From contig QNDR01000009.1 of NCBI GenBank assembly GCA_003646025.1, positions 1 through 44,750 of the forward strand: DNA of 44,750 nucleotides. Reading direction: 5' to 3'. Within the stretch, counting starts at the first letter, position 1. Each line of letters begins with the position of its first letter. This stretch comes from Candidatus Fermentibacterota bacterium. GTDB taxonomy: Bacteria > Fermentibacterota > Fermentibacteria > Fermentibacterales > JCC-6. Made by a program: the position numbers and the translations under genes. The notes beneath the pieces were generated by a model that was not told where the DNA came from, ran no database searches, and was given only the letters and a program-made list of their open reading frames with translations. Below, one piece after another: positions 1 to 8,275 of this stretch.

Positions 1-771
1 CTGAAAAGGTATGTGAAAATGGTTGCACACACCTGGAAGTGCCAGTTTCTCAAGGGTTTTTACGGTGAGGTACATAGGTTCAATTGAGCCCAGTCTCAGA
101 CGGAAACCGCCTATTTCCAGGAGCTCTTCAACAAGCTCTGGAAGACCGTAGCCGTTGGAATAAAGACCTCGTCCGTAATCAGCAATATCCACACCGGTTA
201 CTGAGATTTCACGGAAACCGGCATTCACCATTTCCCTGGCCTGTTTAAGAACCAGCTCTTTAGGCTGACTTTTAGAACCGCCTCTTGCAAGGGGAACAAT
301 ACAGTAGGTGCATGCGTTGTTGCACCCATCCTGAATTTTCAGAAACCCCCTGGTTCTTGAAGTTGAAAGTGGAGCAGAAATTGGGAAAAGACTGTTTTCA
401 GGAACATTACCATAAGAGCCGGCAGGGTTCACGATCTCAGGGATTCTGCGTTTTCCGGTGTTCGGTACCACCGTAACCCTGTCCATGTCCTTAAAATCTT
501 CAGGCGCCACGGCGGCAACACAACCTGTTACAACAATATCTTTTTCAGGAAATCTGGAAGCCCATGACCTGACGATTCTCCGCGATCTTCCCTGGCTTCT
601 TGCAGTTACAGCACAGGTATTAACCACTATCAAATCTGCTTCTTCGGGAGTTGTTACCCTTCTTCCGGAAAGAACATCAACCAGTTCCTCCACAAGAGCT
701 TCCGTTTCGAAAGAGTTCAGGCGACACCCGAGGGTGTAGCCGAACACAGCAGCGTTATCCGGCAGGTTCAT
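1..771 (-). CDS. mtaB: MtaB/MiaB-family tRNA methylthiotransferase (3' end outside the window)
   Basis: This is a radical-SAM methylthiotransferase, most likely the enzyme that thiomethylates t6A37 in ANN-decoding tRNAs. The 257 visible codons start with the UPF0004 domain (GCRLNSFETE near residue 14, NTCAVT near 55, TGCVAAV near 85). They then run into the radical-SAM core with CNNACTYC around residue 148, the CxxxCxxC ligands of the catalytic [4Fe-4S] cluster. The GCRLNSFE wording fits the MtaB subgroup better than MiaB or RimO, but the TRAM domain lies beyond the edge. The frame stays open to base 1, so the gene is partial. The ATG at 771 lacks a Shine-Dalgarno sequence and sits 7 bases after a perfect hairpin that separates it from rpsA. 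The family is certain; the MtaB subgroup is likely. Confidence 0.85.
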   Translation of the reverse strand, partial: MNLPDNAAVFGYTLGCRLNSFETEALVEELVDVLSGRRVTTPEEADLIVVNTCAVTARSQGRSRRIVRSWASRFPEKDIVVTGCVAAVAPEDFKDMDRVTVVPNTGKRRIPEIVNPAGSYGNVPENSLFPISAPLSTSRTRGFLKIQDGCNNACTYCIVPLARGGSKSQPKELVLKQAREMVNAGFREISVTGVDIADYGRGLYSNGYGLPELVEELLEIGGFRLRLGSIEPMYLTVKTLEKLALPGVCNHFHIPFQ

Positions 772-778
772 TGTGTGT

Positions 779-806
779 GCCGTGGCGCAGTCTGCTGCGC
801 CACGGC
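779..806 (-). other. Perfect intercistronic hairpin between rpsA and the mtaB-like gene
   Basis: An 11-bp perfect inverted repeat (GCCGTGGCGCA/TGCGCCACGGC) with a 6-base loop lies between the rpsA stop and the start of the methylthiotransferase gene. No T-run follows on the minus strand, so it is not a classical intrinsic terminator. It may be a processing, stability or translation-control hairpin. Confidence 0.6.
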
Positions 807-814
807 TATTTCCC

Positions 815-2704
815 TTACTTGGAGGCTGGCTCTTCCGGAGCCTCGGGTTCCTCTTCAACTGCAGTTTCTTCAGCTGCTTCAACAGTTTTCTCTTCAGATT
901 CCTGAGTTTCCTCAGCCACTGTTTGTTCAACTGCTGTATCTGCTGTTTCCTCTGAAGTATTTTCCTTTACCGACTCCTCTTCAACGACCTCTTCCACTTC
1001 ATCTGCTGGACGGCCCTCAAGGGAAGTTCTGAACTCCTGAAGCTCTTCCATGGGACGACCATTGAAATAGCTTCTTACACTGAGAACAATTCTGCGGCTT
1101 GAAGGTACAACTTCTATCACCCTGAGAGGAAGAACGTCCCCTCTGCGGATAACAGTTGCGGGATTCTCAAGTTCTTCCCAGCCAAGCTGACTCAGAGGCA
1201 CAAAACCCTCAATTCCGTCTTCAAGATCAACAACCACTCCCCTGTCGAGAATCTGTGTAACGCTGCCCTTTACCTCAGTGGTTTCAGGGTAACGCTCTGA
1301 CATGGAATCCCAGGGGTTTTCTTCAGTCTGCTTGAGTCCGAGAGAAATCCTGTGGTTTTCTCTGTCTATGCTGAGAACAACAACCTTCACCGGCTGGTTC
1401 TTCTGAACAATCTCTGAAGGGTGGCTGATTCTTCTGGTCCAGCTCATGTCGGAGATATGAATTAGACCGTCTATACCGTCTTCTATCTCGACGAACGCAC
1501 CAAAGTTGGTGAGGTTGCGTACTTTACCGTCAACTGAAGAACCTATGGGATATCTCTCTTCAATAGAGTTCCAGGGGTTCTCCATGGTCTGCTTGAGACC
1601 GAGAGAAATCTTTCTTTCCTCTTCGTTAACACTGAGAACAACAGCTTCAACCTCATCTCCTACTGTGAGAATCTTGGATGGATGGCGAACATGCTTTGTC
1701 CAGGACATCTCTGAGATGTGGATAAGACCCTCTACGCCAGGTTCAATTTCAATAAAGGCGCCGTAATCGGTGATGGAGGCAACCTTTCCTGTAACCATCG
1801 TTTCAGGTGAGTAACGGTCAGCAACACCCTCCCACGGGAAAGGCTGGAGCTGTTTGAGACCAAGAGAGATCCTTTCCCGCTCCTTGTCGAACTTGAGAAC
1901 CTTTACGTCGATTTCCTCACCGATTGTAAGAAGCTGGGACGGATGGCGTACCCTTCCCCAGCTCATGTCTGTTATGTGAAGAAGGCCATCGATACCGCCG
2001 AGGTCGACAAAAGCACCAAAGTCTGTAATGTTTTTTACGATACCCTTGCGTACCTGCTCTTCTTCAAGCTCTTTGATAAGGTTTTCCTTCAGCTCGCTTC
2101 TGGCTTCTTCAAGAACCTGTCTGCGGCTCACAACAATGTTGCGCCGACGTTTGTTGAGTTTGATTACCCTGAAGTCAAGCTCTTCCCCGCAGAACTTCTC
2201 CAGGTTGGGAACCTGACGGAGGGCAACCTGAGAACCTGGAAGGAATGCATCCACGCCCATAATTCTAACGGTAAGTCCACCTTTTATGCGCTTTATAACC
2301 TTGCCTTTGAGGATAAGATTGTCATCGTAAGCAACCTTTATATCATTCCAGACAGTATGGAAGTGTGCCTTTTCTTTTGACACGGTAACTCTTCCATCGG
2401 TGTCTTCAAGGCTCTCCACGAAAACATCCACCTTCGTCCCCTGCTGAGGAGGATCTTCGTCACGGAATTCCTGAAGAGGAATAACACCCTCGCTCTTGTA
2501 ACCAAGGTCAACAATAACCTCATTGTTTGCGGTTTTCAGGATGGTGCCTGAAATAATGGTTCCAACTTTTACAGTAAAATTCGCGATTGTGCCTGCATAA
2601 GCAGCCTCAAAATCACTCCTTTCACTGGCTGTGTAATCGTGACCTTCAATGGTCTCGATTTCTTCATCGGTTAAACCAACAACAAACTCGTTCTTTTCGC
2701 TCAT
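815..2704 (-). CDS. rpsA: 30S ribosomal protein S1
   Basis: Ribosomal protein S1 binds mRNA and delivers it to the 30S subunit. The 629-residue product carries six S1/OB repeats between about residues 45 and 535. Repeats 3-6 are the most typical, with recurring signatures such as FGAFVDLGGIDGLLHITDMSW and ISLGLKQ. A Glu/Val/Thr-rich acidic tail (about 560-629) follows and is longer than in E. coli S1, which has 557 residues. Its ATG directly abuts the plsC stop codon with no spacer, so translational coupling is likely. The order cmk-plsC-rpsA is widespread in bacteria and supports the call. A hairpin without a T-tract follows the stop. Confidence 0.97.
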   Translation of the reverse strand: MSEKNEFVVGLTDEEIETIEGHDYTASERSDFEAAYAGTIANFTVKVGTIISGTILKTANNEVIVDLGYKSEGVIPLQEFRDEDPPQQGTKVDVFVESLEDTDGRVTVSKEKAHFHTVWNDIKVAYDDNLILKGKVIKRIKGGLTVRIMGVDAFLPGSQVALRQVPNLEKFCGEELDFRVIKLNKRRRNIVVSRRQVLEEARSELKENLIKELEEEQVRKGIVKNITDFGAFVDLGGIDGLLHITDMSWGRVRHPSQLLTIGEEIDVKVLKFDKERERISLGLKQLQPFPWEGVADRYSPETMVTGKVASITDYGAFIEIEPGVEGLIHISEMSWTKHVRHPSKILTVGDEVEAVVLSVNEEERKISLGLKQTMENPWNSIEERYPIGSSVDGKVRNLTNFGAFVEIEDGIDGLIHISDMSWTRRISHPSEIVQKNQPVKVVVLSIDRENHRISLGLKQTEENPWDSMSERYPETTEVKGSVTQILDRGVVVDLEDGIEGFVPLSQLGWEELENPATVIRRGDVLPLRVIEVVPSSRRIVLSVRSYFNGRPMEELQEFRTSLEGRPADEVEEVVEEESVKENTSEETADTAVEQTVAEETQESEEKTVEAAEETAVEEEPEAPEEPASK

Positions 2705-3343
2705 TTAACGATCCTTTCTGTTTTCCTGTTCGTTTCTATCTTTGATTTCCCTGACTTTTTCAAGAATGTATCCGGCAGATCTTCCAGGGCCTCCCTGCTT
2801 ATGATGCTCTTCGAGTTCCCCGGCAGGTATAAGCTGCCCGAATGTTACTTTGAATCTGGATTTAAATAAAAGCGCCCCCAGCGGATCATCCATACCTTCC
2901 ATAAAGAAAGGCATAACCGGCGCTCCCGTGGCATGTGCTATATAGCCTACTCCCGGTTTTGCAGGAAGCAGTTTACCGTCTTTGCTCCTTGTTCCCTCGG
3001 GGAAGATGATGACAACTTCGCCACTGTTAACGAGATCTATTGCTGTATTCAACGCACCTGAATTCACTGCAGACCGCCTGTTGATGGGAAATGCACCGAG
3101 CTTCTGCATGAACCATGAGAGAAAACGGGTTTTAAACAGACTGGATTTGGCCATAAAGTGGACAGCTCTGGGGACGGCAGCGGCAATAAAAGGCGGATCC
3201 CAGTTGGAAATATGGTTGCCGGCCAGAATAACGCCGCCTTTTGGAAAATTCTTCCTGTTAACCACTTTCATTCTGAAAAACACCACAGAAATGGTAATTA
3301 TTACAGGCCTGAGTATTATGTCTACAAGAACCGATCTTTTCAT
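2705..3343 (-). CDS. plsC: 1-acyl-sn-glycerol-3-phosphate acyltransferase
   Basis: This is a PlsC-type acyltransferase that acylates lysophosphatidic acid at the inner membrane to make phosphatidic acid for phospholipid synthesis. The 212-residue protein starts with a hydrophobic segment (residues about 6-24). It then shows the catalytic HX4D motif in GNHISNWDPP (near residue 43), a KSSLFK segment, and the substrate-binding FPEGTRSKDG motif near residue 115. The length fits the family (about 200-245 residues). The start overlaps the cmk stop by 4 bases (ATGA) and the stop abuts the rpsA ATG, so the three genes are tightly coupled. Confidence 0.95.
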   Translation of the reverse strand: MKRSVLVDIILRPVIITISVVFFRMKVVNRKNFPKGGVILAGNHISNWDPPFIAAAVPRAVHFMAKSSLFKTRFLSWFMQKLGAFPINRRSAVNSGALNTAIDLVNSGEVVIIFPEGTRSKDGKLLPAKPGVGYIAHATGAPVMPFFMEGMDDPLGALLFKSRFKVTFGQLIPAGELEEHHKQGGPGRSAGYILEKVREIKDRNEQENRKDR

Positions 3344-3987
3344 CTGCCGCTCAATTCTCTGAAACGCTTCAGAACAAACTCAACCTGCTGACTTACTGTC
3401 ATGGATGTTCCGTCAAGCCACAGCGCACCTGGAGGCAGTCGCAATGGGCTTTCCTGCCTGTTACGGTCTCTGTAGTCTCTCTGAAATACTGAATGAACCA
3501 TGCGGCTTATATCACGGTGACCGAGATCCTTCAATCTGCGCATTGCTCTTACAGCGATATCCGCTACTATGTAAACTTTCAGTGTGGCATCAGGAAAGAC
3601 AACTGTTCCCATGTCTCTTCCCTCGGCTACGGTATTGTGTTTTTTACCGAAAGCCTTCTGAAGAGAAACCATGTACTCTCTTACCTGGCGGTGGGCTGAT
3701 ATGATACTTGCCGCTTCACCGACGGCCTGAGTTCTTATCTTTCCAGAGATGTCTTCTCCGTCGAGAAATATTCCTGTACTTGAAACTTCAATTGAGTGTT
3801 GAAGAAGAATGGCGGAAGATGATTTACCATCGTGCGGATCAGTTCCTGAAGCTGAAACTAGAAAAGCCGACGCTCGGTACATTGCGCCGGTGTCTAAATA
3901 CTCAAAACCCAATTTTGACGCTATCTGCTTCGCTGTTGTGCTTTTACCGGAAGCAGCAGGGCCATCTACAGCTATAATTTCAGGCAG
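3340..3987 (-). CDS. cmk: Cytidylate kinase with a non-standard start or a frameshift at codon 4
   Basis: CMP/dCMP kinase phosphorylates CMP to CDP. The P-loop DGPAASGKST lies within the first 20 residues. It is followed by LDTGAMYRA, AEGRDMGTVVFPDA, RAMRRLKDLG and RDYRDRNRQESPL, the usual CMP-binding and lid motifs. No ATG, GTG or TTG exists in frame ahead of the P-loop, because a TGA lies at 3988-3990. The only in-frame candidate is CTG at 3987, which gives LPEIIAVDGP. Alternatively, a TTG at 3991 has an AGGGG Shine-Dalgarno 8 bases upstream and would read MTAEIIAVDGP if one T (3982) were removed, so a one-base insertion or assembly error is possible. Either way the protein has about 215 residues, normal for the family. 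It overlaps plsC by 4 bases. Confidence 0.9.
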   Translation of the reverse strand: MPEIIAVDGPAASGKSTTAKQIASKLGFEYLDTGAMYRASAFLVSASGTDPHDGKSSSAILLQHSIEVSSTGIFLDGEDISGKIRTQAVGEAASIISAHRQVREYMVSLQKAFGKKHNTVAEGRDMGTVVFPDATLKVYIVADIAVRAMRRLKDLGHRDISRMVHSVFQRDYRDRNRQESPLRLPPGALWLDGTSMTVSQQVEFVLKRFRELSGR

Positions 3988-4061
3988 TCAAATTCACATC
4001 CCCTCTTTCAGATTGGGCAAATATCCTCAATACAGGTCCATCCGTCAAGGTCAATGTGTTT

Positions 4062-4817
4062 TTACCTGTTCAGCCGCACTGCCTTGCAGAGAGCGGTAGT
4101 CTCTTCTGAAGAAAGCCGCCGCCACTTTCCCCGCTGGAGATTTTCCAGCTGGACAGAACCGAATCTCACCCTTTCAAGGCCGATCAGAGGGATTCCGGAA
4201 AATTTGGAAAGTCTTCTGACTTCCCTGTTTCTTCCTGTGGTCAGTACTACACTGAGAGTCTTTGAACCTGTTTTTTCAACAGATCTGGGTTTTGAAAATT
4301 CTCCCGGGGCTATGTAGACACCCTTCCGCATTTTCTCTATTGCTTCTCTTTCGGGAGTTTTAGCAAGAATCAGAATGTACTCTCTTTCTATCTTCCACCT
4401 GGGGTGGGTAAGTCTGTAAACCAGTTCTCCATCGTTACTCCACAGGAGAAGACCGCCTGTTCTTATGTCCAGACGCCCAACCGGAGCCGCCCCTCTTGGC
4501 ATTCCCACAGACAGTTGAGAAACAGGTCTTGAAGCTCTTTCGTTCATTGTGGTTTCGTAACCTGACGGTTTGTTCATAACGGCGACGAACAGTTCAGGAA
4601 GTGTCACCGCAGCTCCGTCCCACAGTACCAGATCTCCCTCTGAAATCTTCTCGGCTGGATTTGTTATCAGCATGCCGTTAACTGTGACCATTCCATTCCT
4701 GATTCCTTCATCGCATCTTCTTCTGCTTGCAATTCCCGATCTGGCAACAAAGCGGTTCAGCCTCATTCCGTCGGCAGCTGCTGTTACTGTTTTTTTAGAG
4801 GATCTGGTCACTTTCAT
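4062..4817 (-). CDS. rluB: RsuA/RluB-family rRNA pseudouridine synthase
   Basis: This pseudouridine synthase of the RsuA/RluB/RluE/RluF family isomerises a uridine in rRNA. An S4 RNA-binding domain occupies about residues 18-75 (RLNRFVARSGIASRRRCDE, then VTVNG). The catalytic domain has the family signature GRLDIRTGGLLLWSNDG, whose Asp is the nucleophile, at about residue 117. NREVRRL lies near residue 197. The 251-residue length fits. The gene overlaps scpB by 23 bases, and scpA-scpB-rluB is a very common bacterial order, which favours RluB over RsuA. The exact target base cannot be told from the sequence. Confidence 0.92.
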   Translation of the reverse strand: MKVTRSSKKTVTAAADGMRLNRFVARSGIASRRRCDEGIRNGMVTVNGMLITNPAEKISEGDLVLWDGAAVTLPELFVAVMNKPSGYETTMNERASRPVSQLSVGMPRGAAPVGRLDIRTGGLLLWSNDGELVYRLTHPRWKIEREYILILAKTPEREAIEKMRKGVYIAPGEFSKPRSVEKTGSKTLSVVLTTGRNREVRRLSKFSGIPLIGLERVRFGSVQLENLQRGKWRRLSSEETTALCKAVRLNR

Positions 4818-5385
4818 CTCCTGACAGTTCTGAAGCCATCCGCTCTATATCATCAGCGGAAAGTTTTAACAGGCTCTCCATTTCATCCATTCTGGGAAGA
4901 TGTTCAAGGTCGCTGAGCCCGAAGTATTCCAGGAATCTGGAGGTTGTTTCGTACAGGAGCGGTCTCCCCGGGGTTTCCTGTCTTCCTGCAATTTTTATCA
5001 TATCCCTTTCGAGAAGAGTTCGCATGGCACTGTCACTGTTCACGCCGCGGACTGCCTCGATCTGTGCCCGTGTCGCCGGCTGTCTGTACGCAATTACAGC
5101 CAGTGTTTCCAGTGATGCTCTCGACAATCTGCTGTGTCTTTTCCCTTCAAACAGCTGGGCAACGATGTAGCCGAGATCTGGATCGGTTACTATTCTGAAA
5201 CCTCCGGCAAGTCTGGCTACAACGACGGCATGGCCCCCGGAAGCCAGCTCCATCTCAATTCGCTGTACTGCCTGCTCGGCAGATTCGGTACCGCAACCAG
5301 TCAGCTCGCAGATTCTTTCAAGTGTTACTGGAGATTCCGAGGCGACAAGAAGAGCTTCCACCTGTCTTGCCAGCTGATCAAGCAT
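4795..5385 (-). CDS. scpB: Segregation and condensation protein B
   Basis: ScpB is the winged-helix (kite) subunit that bridges the ScpA kleisin on the SMC condensin. The 196-residue protein has the expected tandem winged-helix layout: VEALLVASESPVTLERICEL at the N-terminus, SRASLETLAVIAYRQPATR in the middle (the family's most conserved stretch), and GRPLLYETTSRFLEYFGL near residue 140. The start is one base from the scpA stop (5386), and the end overlaps the pseudouridine synthase gene, so all three are likely cotranscribed. Confidence 0.95.
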   Translation of the reverse strand: MLDQLARQVEALLVASESPVTLERICELTGCGTESAEQAVQRIEMELASGGHAVVVARLAGGFRIVTDPDLGYIVAQLFEGKRHSRLSRASLETLAVIAYRQPATRAQIEAVRGVNSDSAMRTLLERDMIKIAGRQETPGRPLLYETTSRFLEYFGLSDLEHLPRMDEMESLLKLSADDIERMASELSGDESDQIL

Positions 5386-6126
5386 TTATTCCCACCTTTC
5401 CTCTTTTCGTTTTATTGTGATTTCAGCGAAGGGATATCTTTGCTCCGCCGTTAACCAGCCGCGCTTCACAAGCTCGAGAATAGCGACAAAAAAGGAAACA
5501 ACCACAGCCTGATCGGCGTTCTCCCCCACTGCATCGATAAATTTACTTTGTCTATCTGTTGAGAGTGTTCTGTCAAGAATTGCAACACACTCAGAGAGAG
5601 AAAGCAGGGGTTTGCGAATCCGGTGCTCGGGAGGAGGAGCATTCTTTTCGCTCATGTTCTCAAGAGCGAGAAGCAGGTCAAGGAGAGAAGTCTGATCCTG
5701 ATCAACCTCAGTAACACTCTCCTGGTATCTTTCCCTCTCCCCTGGAGGAGTGAAGACATCCCTCCAGATCGATTCACTTTCACGGAGCTCTGAAGCCACT
5801 TCCTTGAATGCTCTGTAAAGCACGAGGTGCCTCATAAGAGAATCCATCGGGTCTTCATAATCTTCCATTATTGCTCTCTCTACAGGAAGAAGAAGACGGC
5901 TTTTCATCCTGGTAAGCGTAGCTGCCATAACCAGGTATTCTCCGGCAATATCCAGATTGAGTTCTTCGGCCTCCCTTATATAATCGAGGTATTGATCAGC
6001 AACTTCTGCCACATGAATTGTGGTAACATCAAGCTCGTCTCTTCTTATAAGGAAAAGCAGAAGGTCAAGAGGGCCTTCGAAGTCCTGTATGTTTATACGG
6101 CATGCTGTCTGCAGGTCAGCAGACAT
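5386..6126 (-). CDS. scpA: Segregation and condensation protein A
   Basis: ScpA is the kleisin subunit of the bacterial SMC-ScpAB complex. The N-terminal hallmark FEGPLDLLLFLIRRDELDV starts near residue 16. It is followed by NLDIAGEYLVMAATLTRMKSR, which contacts SMC. A C-terminal winged-helix part contains VVSFFVAILELVKRGWL. I place the start at the ATG at 6126, giving 246 residues. It overlaps the upstream GTPase gene by 11 bases and leaves a normal N-terminus. A longer in-frame start at 6219 would add about 31 residues with no family resemblance, entirely inside the GTPase gene. Confidence 0.94.
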   Translation of the reverse strand: MSADLQTACRINIQDFEGPLDLLLFLIRRDELDVTTIHVAEVADQYLDYIREAEELNLDIAGEYLVMAATLTRMKSRLLLPVERAIMEDYEDPMDSLMRHLVLYRAFKEVASELRESESIWRDVFTPPGERERYQESVTEVDQDQTSLLDLLLALENMSEKNAPPPEHRIRKPLLSLSECVAILDRTLSTDRQSKFIDAVGENADQAVVVSFFVAILELVKRGWLTAEQRYPFAEITIKRKEERWE

Positions 6127-6985
6127 AGCCGAACTCAAGCAGGTCGGTTTTGTTTTCTGTCCAGGCCTCTCGAACTTTGACCCAGAGATCCAGCCTGCAG
6201 TCTTCACCGGTAAACTCACCTATAGCATCAAGAGAAAGTTTGTTTATTCTGTCCAGTGTCTGACCTTTTCGCCCGATAAGCATTCCTTTTGAGGAAGCCC
6301 TTGATACAATAAGATTTGCCCTTACGTAAAGCCTGCCGTCCCGCTGAGAAGTCTCCTCTACCTGAACTGCTGTTTCGCCGGCGACATCGAGGGGCAGTAT
6401 ACTGAACAGCTGTGTGCGAATCTGTTCCGATATAAGGAAGCGTTTGGAATTAAGGGTGTTTATGTTTCTGGGAAACAGCCTGTTCCTCATGGGAATATTC
6501 TGCAGAACAGCATTCATTAGCTTATCAATCCCGAAATTAAGCGGTGGTGTAACAGGAACTATATCGGTAAACCTGTTGGTGTATCTTGCCCTGGATACAT
6601 ACGCTGCCCTGTGTTCCAGATGAACAAAATCACTCCTGCCCAGGGCGAGTACCACGGGTTTGCTCCTGGCTCTGCGAAGGAAGTGTTTTACAACCGGCTT
6701 TTCCAGATCACGGTCAAACTGCTTTATATCCACCACAAGAACAACCACATCCACCCAGTCGATAATAGACCAGTCATAACCGCTTTCAAGCGGTGGTGTA
6801 TCTACAAAACAGATCTGCGCATTTCCCGGAGTGCAGATTGCTGTGATAGGCATTCTTGTTGAAGCAGGTTGCAGGGCAACAGGAGAAATGCTTGTTTCTG
6901 TAAGGGCATTCAAAAGGCTGGATTTTCCTGTGTTGGACAGACCTGCTACCAGAGCATACCCACTGGGTATTATTCCACTTGGCAT
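6116..6985 (-). CDS. era: Era-like protein with degenerate GTPase motifs
   Basis: This resembles Era, the GTPase that binds 16S rRNA during 30S maturation. The C-terminal half is a KH domain of the Era type: GMLIGRKGQTLDRI near residue 232, then CRLDLWVKVREAW. The N-terminal half has a good P-loop (GLSNTGKSS, residues 15-23) and a Thr-rich switch I (ASTRMPITAIC). The remaining G motifs are poor. DxxG reads DTPP (62-65), NKxD reads GRSD (116-119), and the SA motif is not recognisable. The protein may bind nucleotide weakly or have lost hydrolysis while keeping RNA binding. Length (289) and position beside scpA are ordinary. Its ATG overlaps the upstream stop by one base (TAATG). Confidence 0.85.
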   Translation of the reverse strand: MPSGIIPSGYALVAGLSNTGKSSLLNALTETSISPVALQPASTRMPITAICTPGNAQICFVDTPPLESGYDWSIIDWVDVVVLVVDIKQFDRDLEKPVVKHFLRRARSKPVVLALGRSDFVHLEHRAAYVSRARYTNRFTDIVPVTPPLNFGIDKLMNAVLQNIPMRNRLFPRNINTLNSKRFLISEQIRTQLFSILPLDVAGETAVQVEETSQRDGRLYVRANLIVSRASSKGMLIGRKGQTLDRINKLSLDAIGEFTGEDCRLDLWVKVREAWTENKTDLLEFGYVC

Positions 6986-8262
6986 TATTCCTCTTCCGTT
7001 GTGCTCTCTGCAGCGGGAACCGTTCCCGATACAGCTGTAAATACGCCTGCGGAGTTGCCTGTGTACAGCACACCCCCGGAGAGTATCGGTGGTGTCCCTG
7101 AATAAGAACCGGTTTCTATCTCATCCACAGCAAGCCCTGTATTCAGGCTCAGAAGATGCAGCTTACCATCATCACAGCTGGCATAAACGATTGTATCACA
7201 AACTGCCGGTGTAAGCGATACCCAGTTTTCAAGCTGTGTTTCCCATAAAAGGGTTCCGCTGGAAACTTCCAGACAGAATACCCGGCCATCGCAGGTTCCG
7301 GCGACCAGAACAGAGTCTCTGTATACAGCCGGTCTTGAAACAACAGTTCTTCCCTGGACACCTTCAAGAGCGGTTTCCCAGATCGTTTCTCCTGTTTGCA
7401 GAGAAAAAGCCAGGACCTTCCCTGAAGAAAAACCAAGATAAACCACACCGGACACTATAGACGGAGCTGATGGTTGCGAGGAGAATCCTCGCGACCACAG
7501 GGTACTACCGGAAAGGTCCCATGCACCCACAGCTCCTGCTTCGGTTGAAAATACGGCTGTACTGTCGGAAACTGCCGGCCCCAGCAGGAGACCATCCATG
7601 GTGTCGCTCCAGATTAAATCACCTGTTTCCCGACTGAGGGCAGCGATGGAACCCATGGAATTGCCGGCCAGGACAAGACTGTCGCAGAACACGCATGCAT
7701 CAGTAAAGATGTGGTATCCAAGTCCGGTTTTCCACTTTTCAGACCCTGTTTCAAGATCCAGGGCATACATATATCCATCCTGTCCACTCAGGTAAACCGC
7801 GGATGAATCAGCGGCAACTCCTCCGGACAAGCCGCAGGTAACAGTTCTTGACCAGATCTGTTCACCGGTGGCTCGATTGATTCCTCGAAGCGTTTTGTCG
7901 TTTCCGGCAATAAAGATCATGTTCCCCTGTAACGCTGGAGGGGAAAATATCTCTCTACCTGTGGAAATACTCCAGAGAGTGTCAATTGGAGAAACCACAG
8001 CAGGTGCCCAGGCAGGGTTACCGCTTGAAGAGCCGGAAGCCTGAAGCCATTGATCCGGCATTTCCTCAATAATAACTGTTTCATCAGTCCCAGTTATTGG
8101 AACCGCCTGATGAATTGCAGTTTCAGGGGTCTGTTGCAGCACCTGCGAATCCCGGGGGTTTAGAAAATAGATCAGAACAAGCACTGCCAGAAGGGTTCCG
8201 GCGATGAGAACAACATTCCGCCTCCGCTGCTTCGATGAATTTCCTGCAATTGTGGATACCAT
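6985..8262 (-). CDS. Membrane-anchored PQQ-type beta-propeller protein (BamB-like)
   Basis: The 425-residue protein has one N-terminal membrane segment (about residues 16-34, VVLIAGTLLAVLVLIYF) followed by a periplasmic region. From about residue 90 to 410 it is built from blades of the PQQ/WD-like type, with recurring elements such as GINRATGEQIWSRTV, LDLETGSEKWKTGL, SRETGDLIWSD, FSLQTGETIWETAL and LEVSSGTLLWETQL. This is the fold of BamB and of quinoprotein dehydrogenases, but no dehydrogenase cofactor or catalytic signature is visible. A scaffolding role in envelope assembly is plausible because envelope genes precede it in the operon. It is not a typical BamB, since it has a membrane anchor rather than a lipobox. 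Confidence 0.8.
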   Translation of the reverse strand: MVSTIAGNSSKQRRRNVVLIAGTLLAVLVLIYFLNPRDSQVLQQTPETAIHQAVPITGTDETVIIEEMPDQWLQASGSSSGNPAWAPAVVSPIDTLWSISTGREIFSPPALQGNMIFIAGNDKTLRGINRATGEQIWSRTVTCGLSGGVAADSSAVYLSGQDGYMYALDLETGSEKWKTGLGYHIFTDACVFCDSLVLAGNSMGSIAALSRETGDLIWSDTMDGLLLGPAVSDSTAVFSTEAGAVGAWDLSGSTLWSRGFSSQPSAPSIVSGVVYLGFSSGKVLAFSLQTGETIWETALEGVQGRTVVSRPAVYRDSVLVAGTCDGRVFCLEVSSGTLLWETQLENWVSLTPAVCDTIVYASCDDGKLHLLSLNTGLAVDEIETGSYSGTPPILSGGVLYTGNSAGVFTAVSGTVPAAESTTEEE

Positions 8263-8275
8263 TTCAGCCTCTTTC

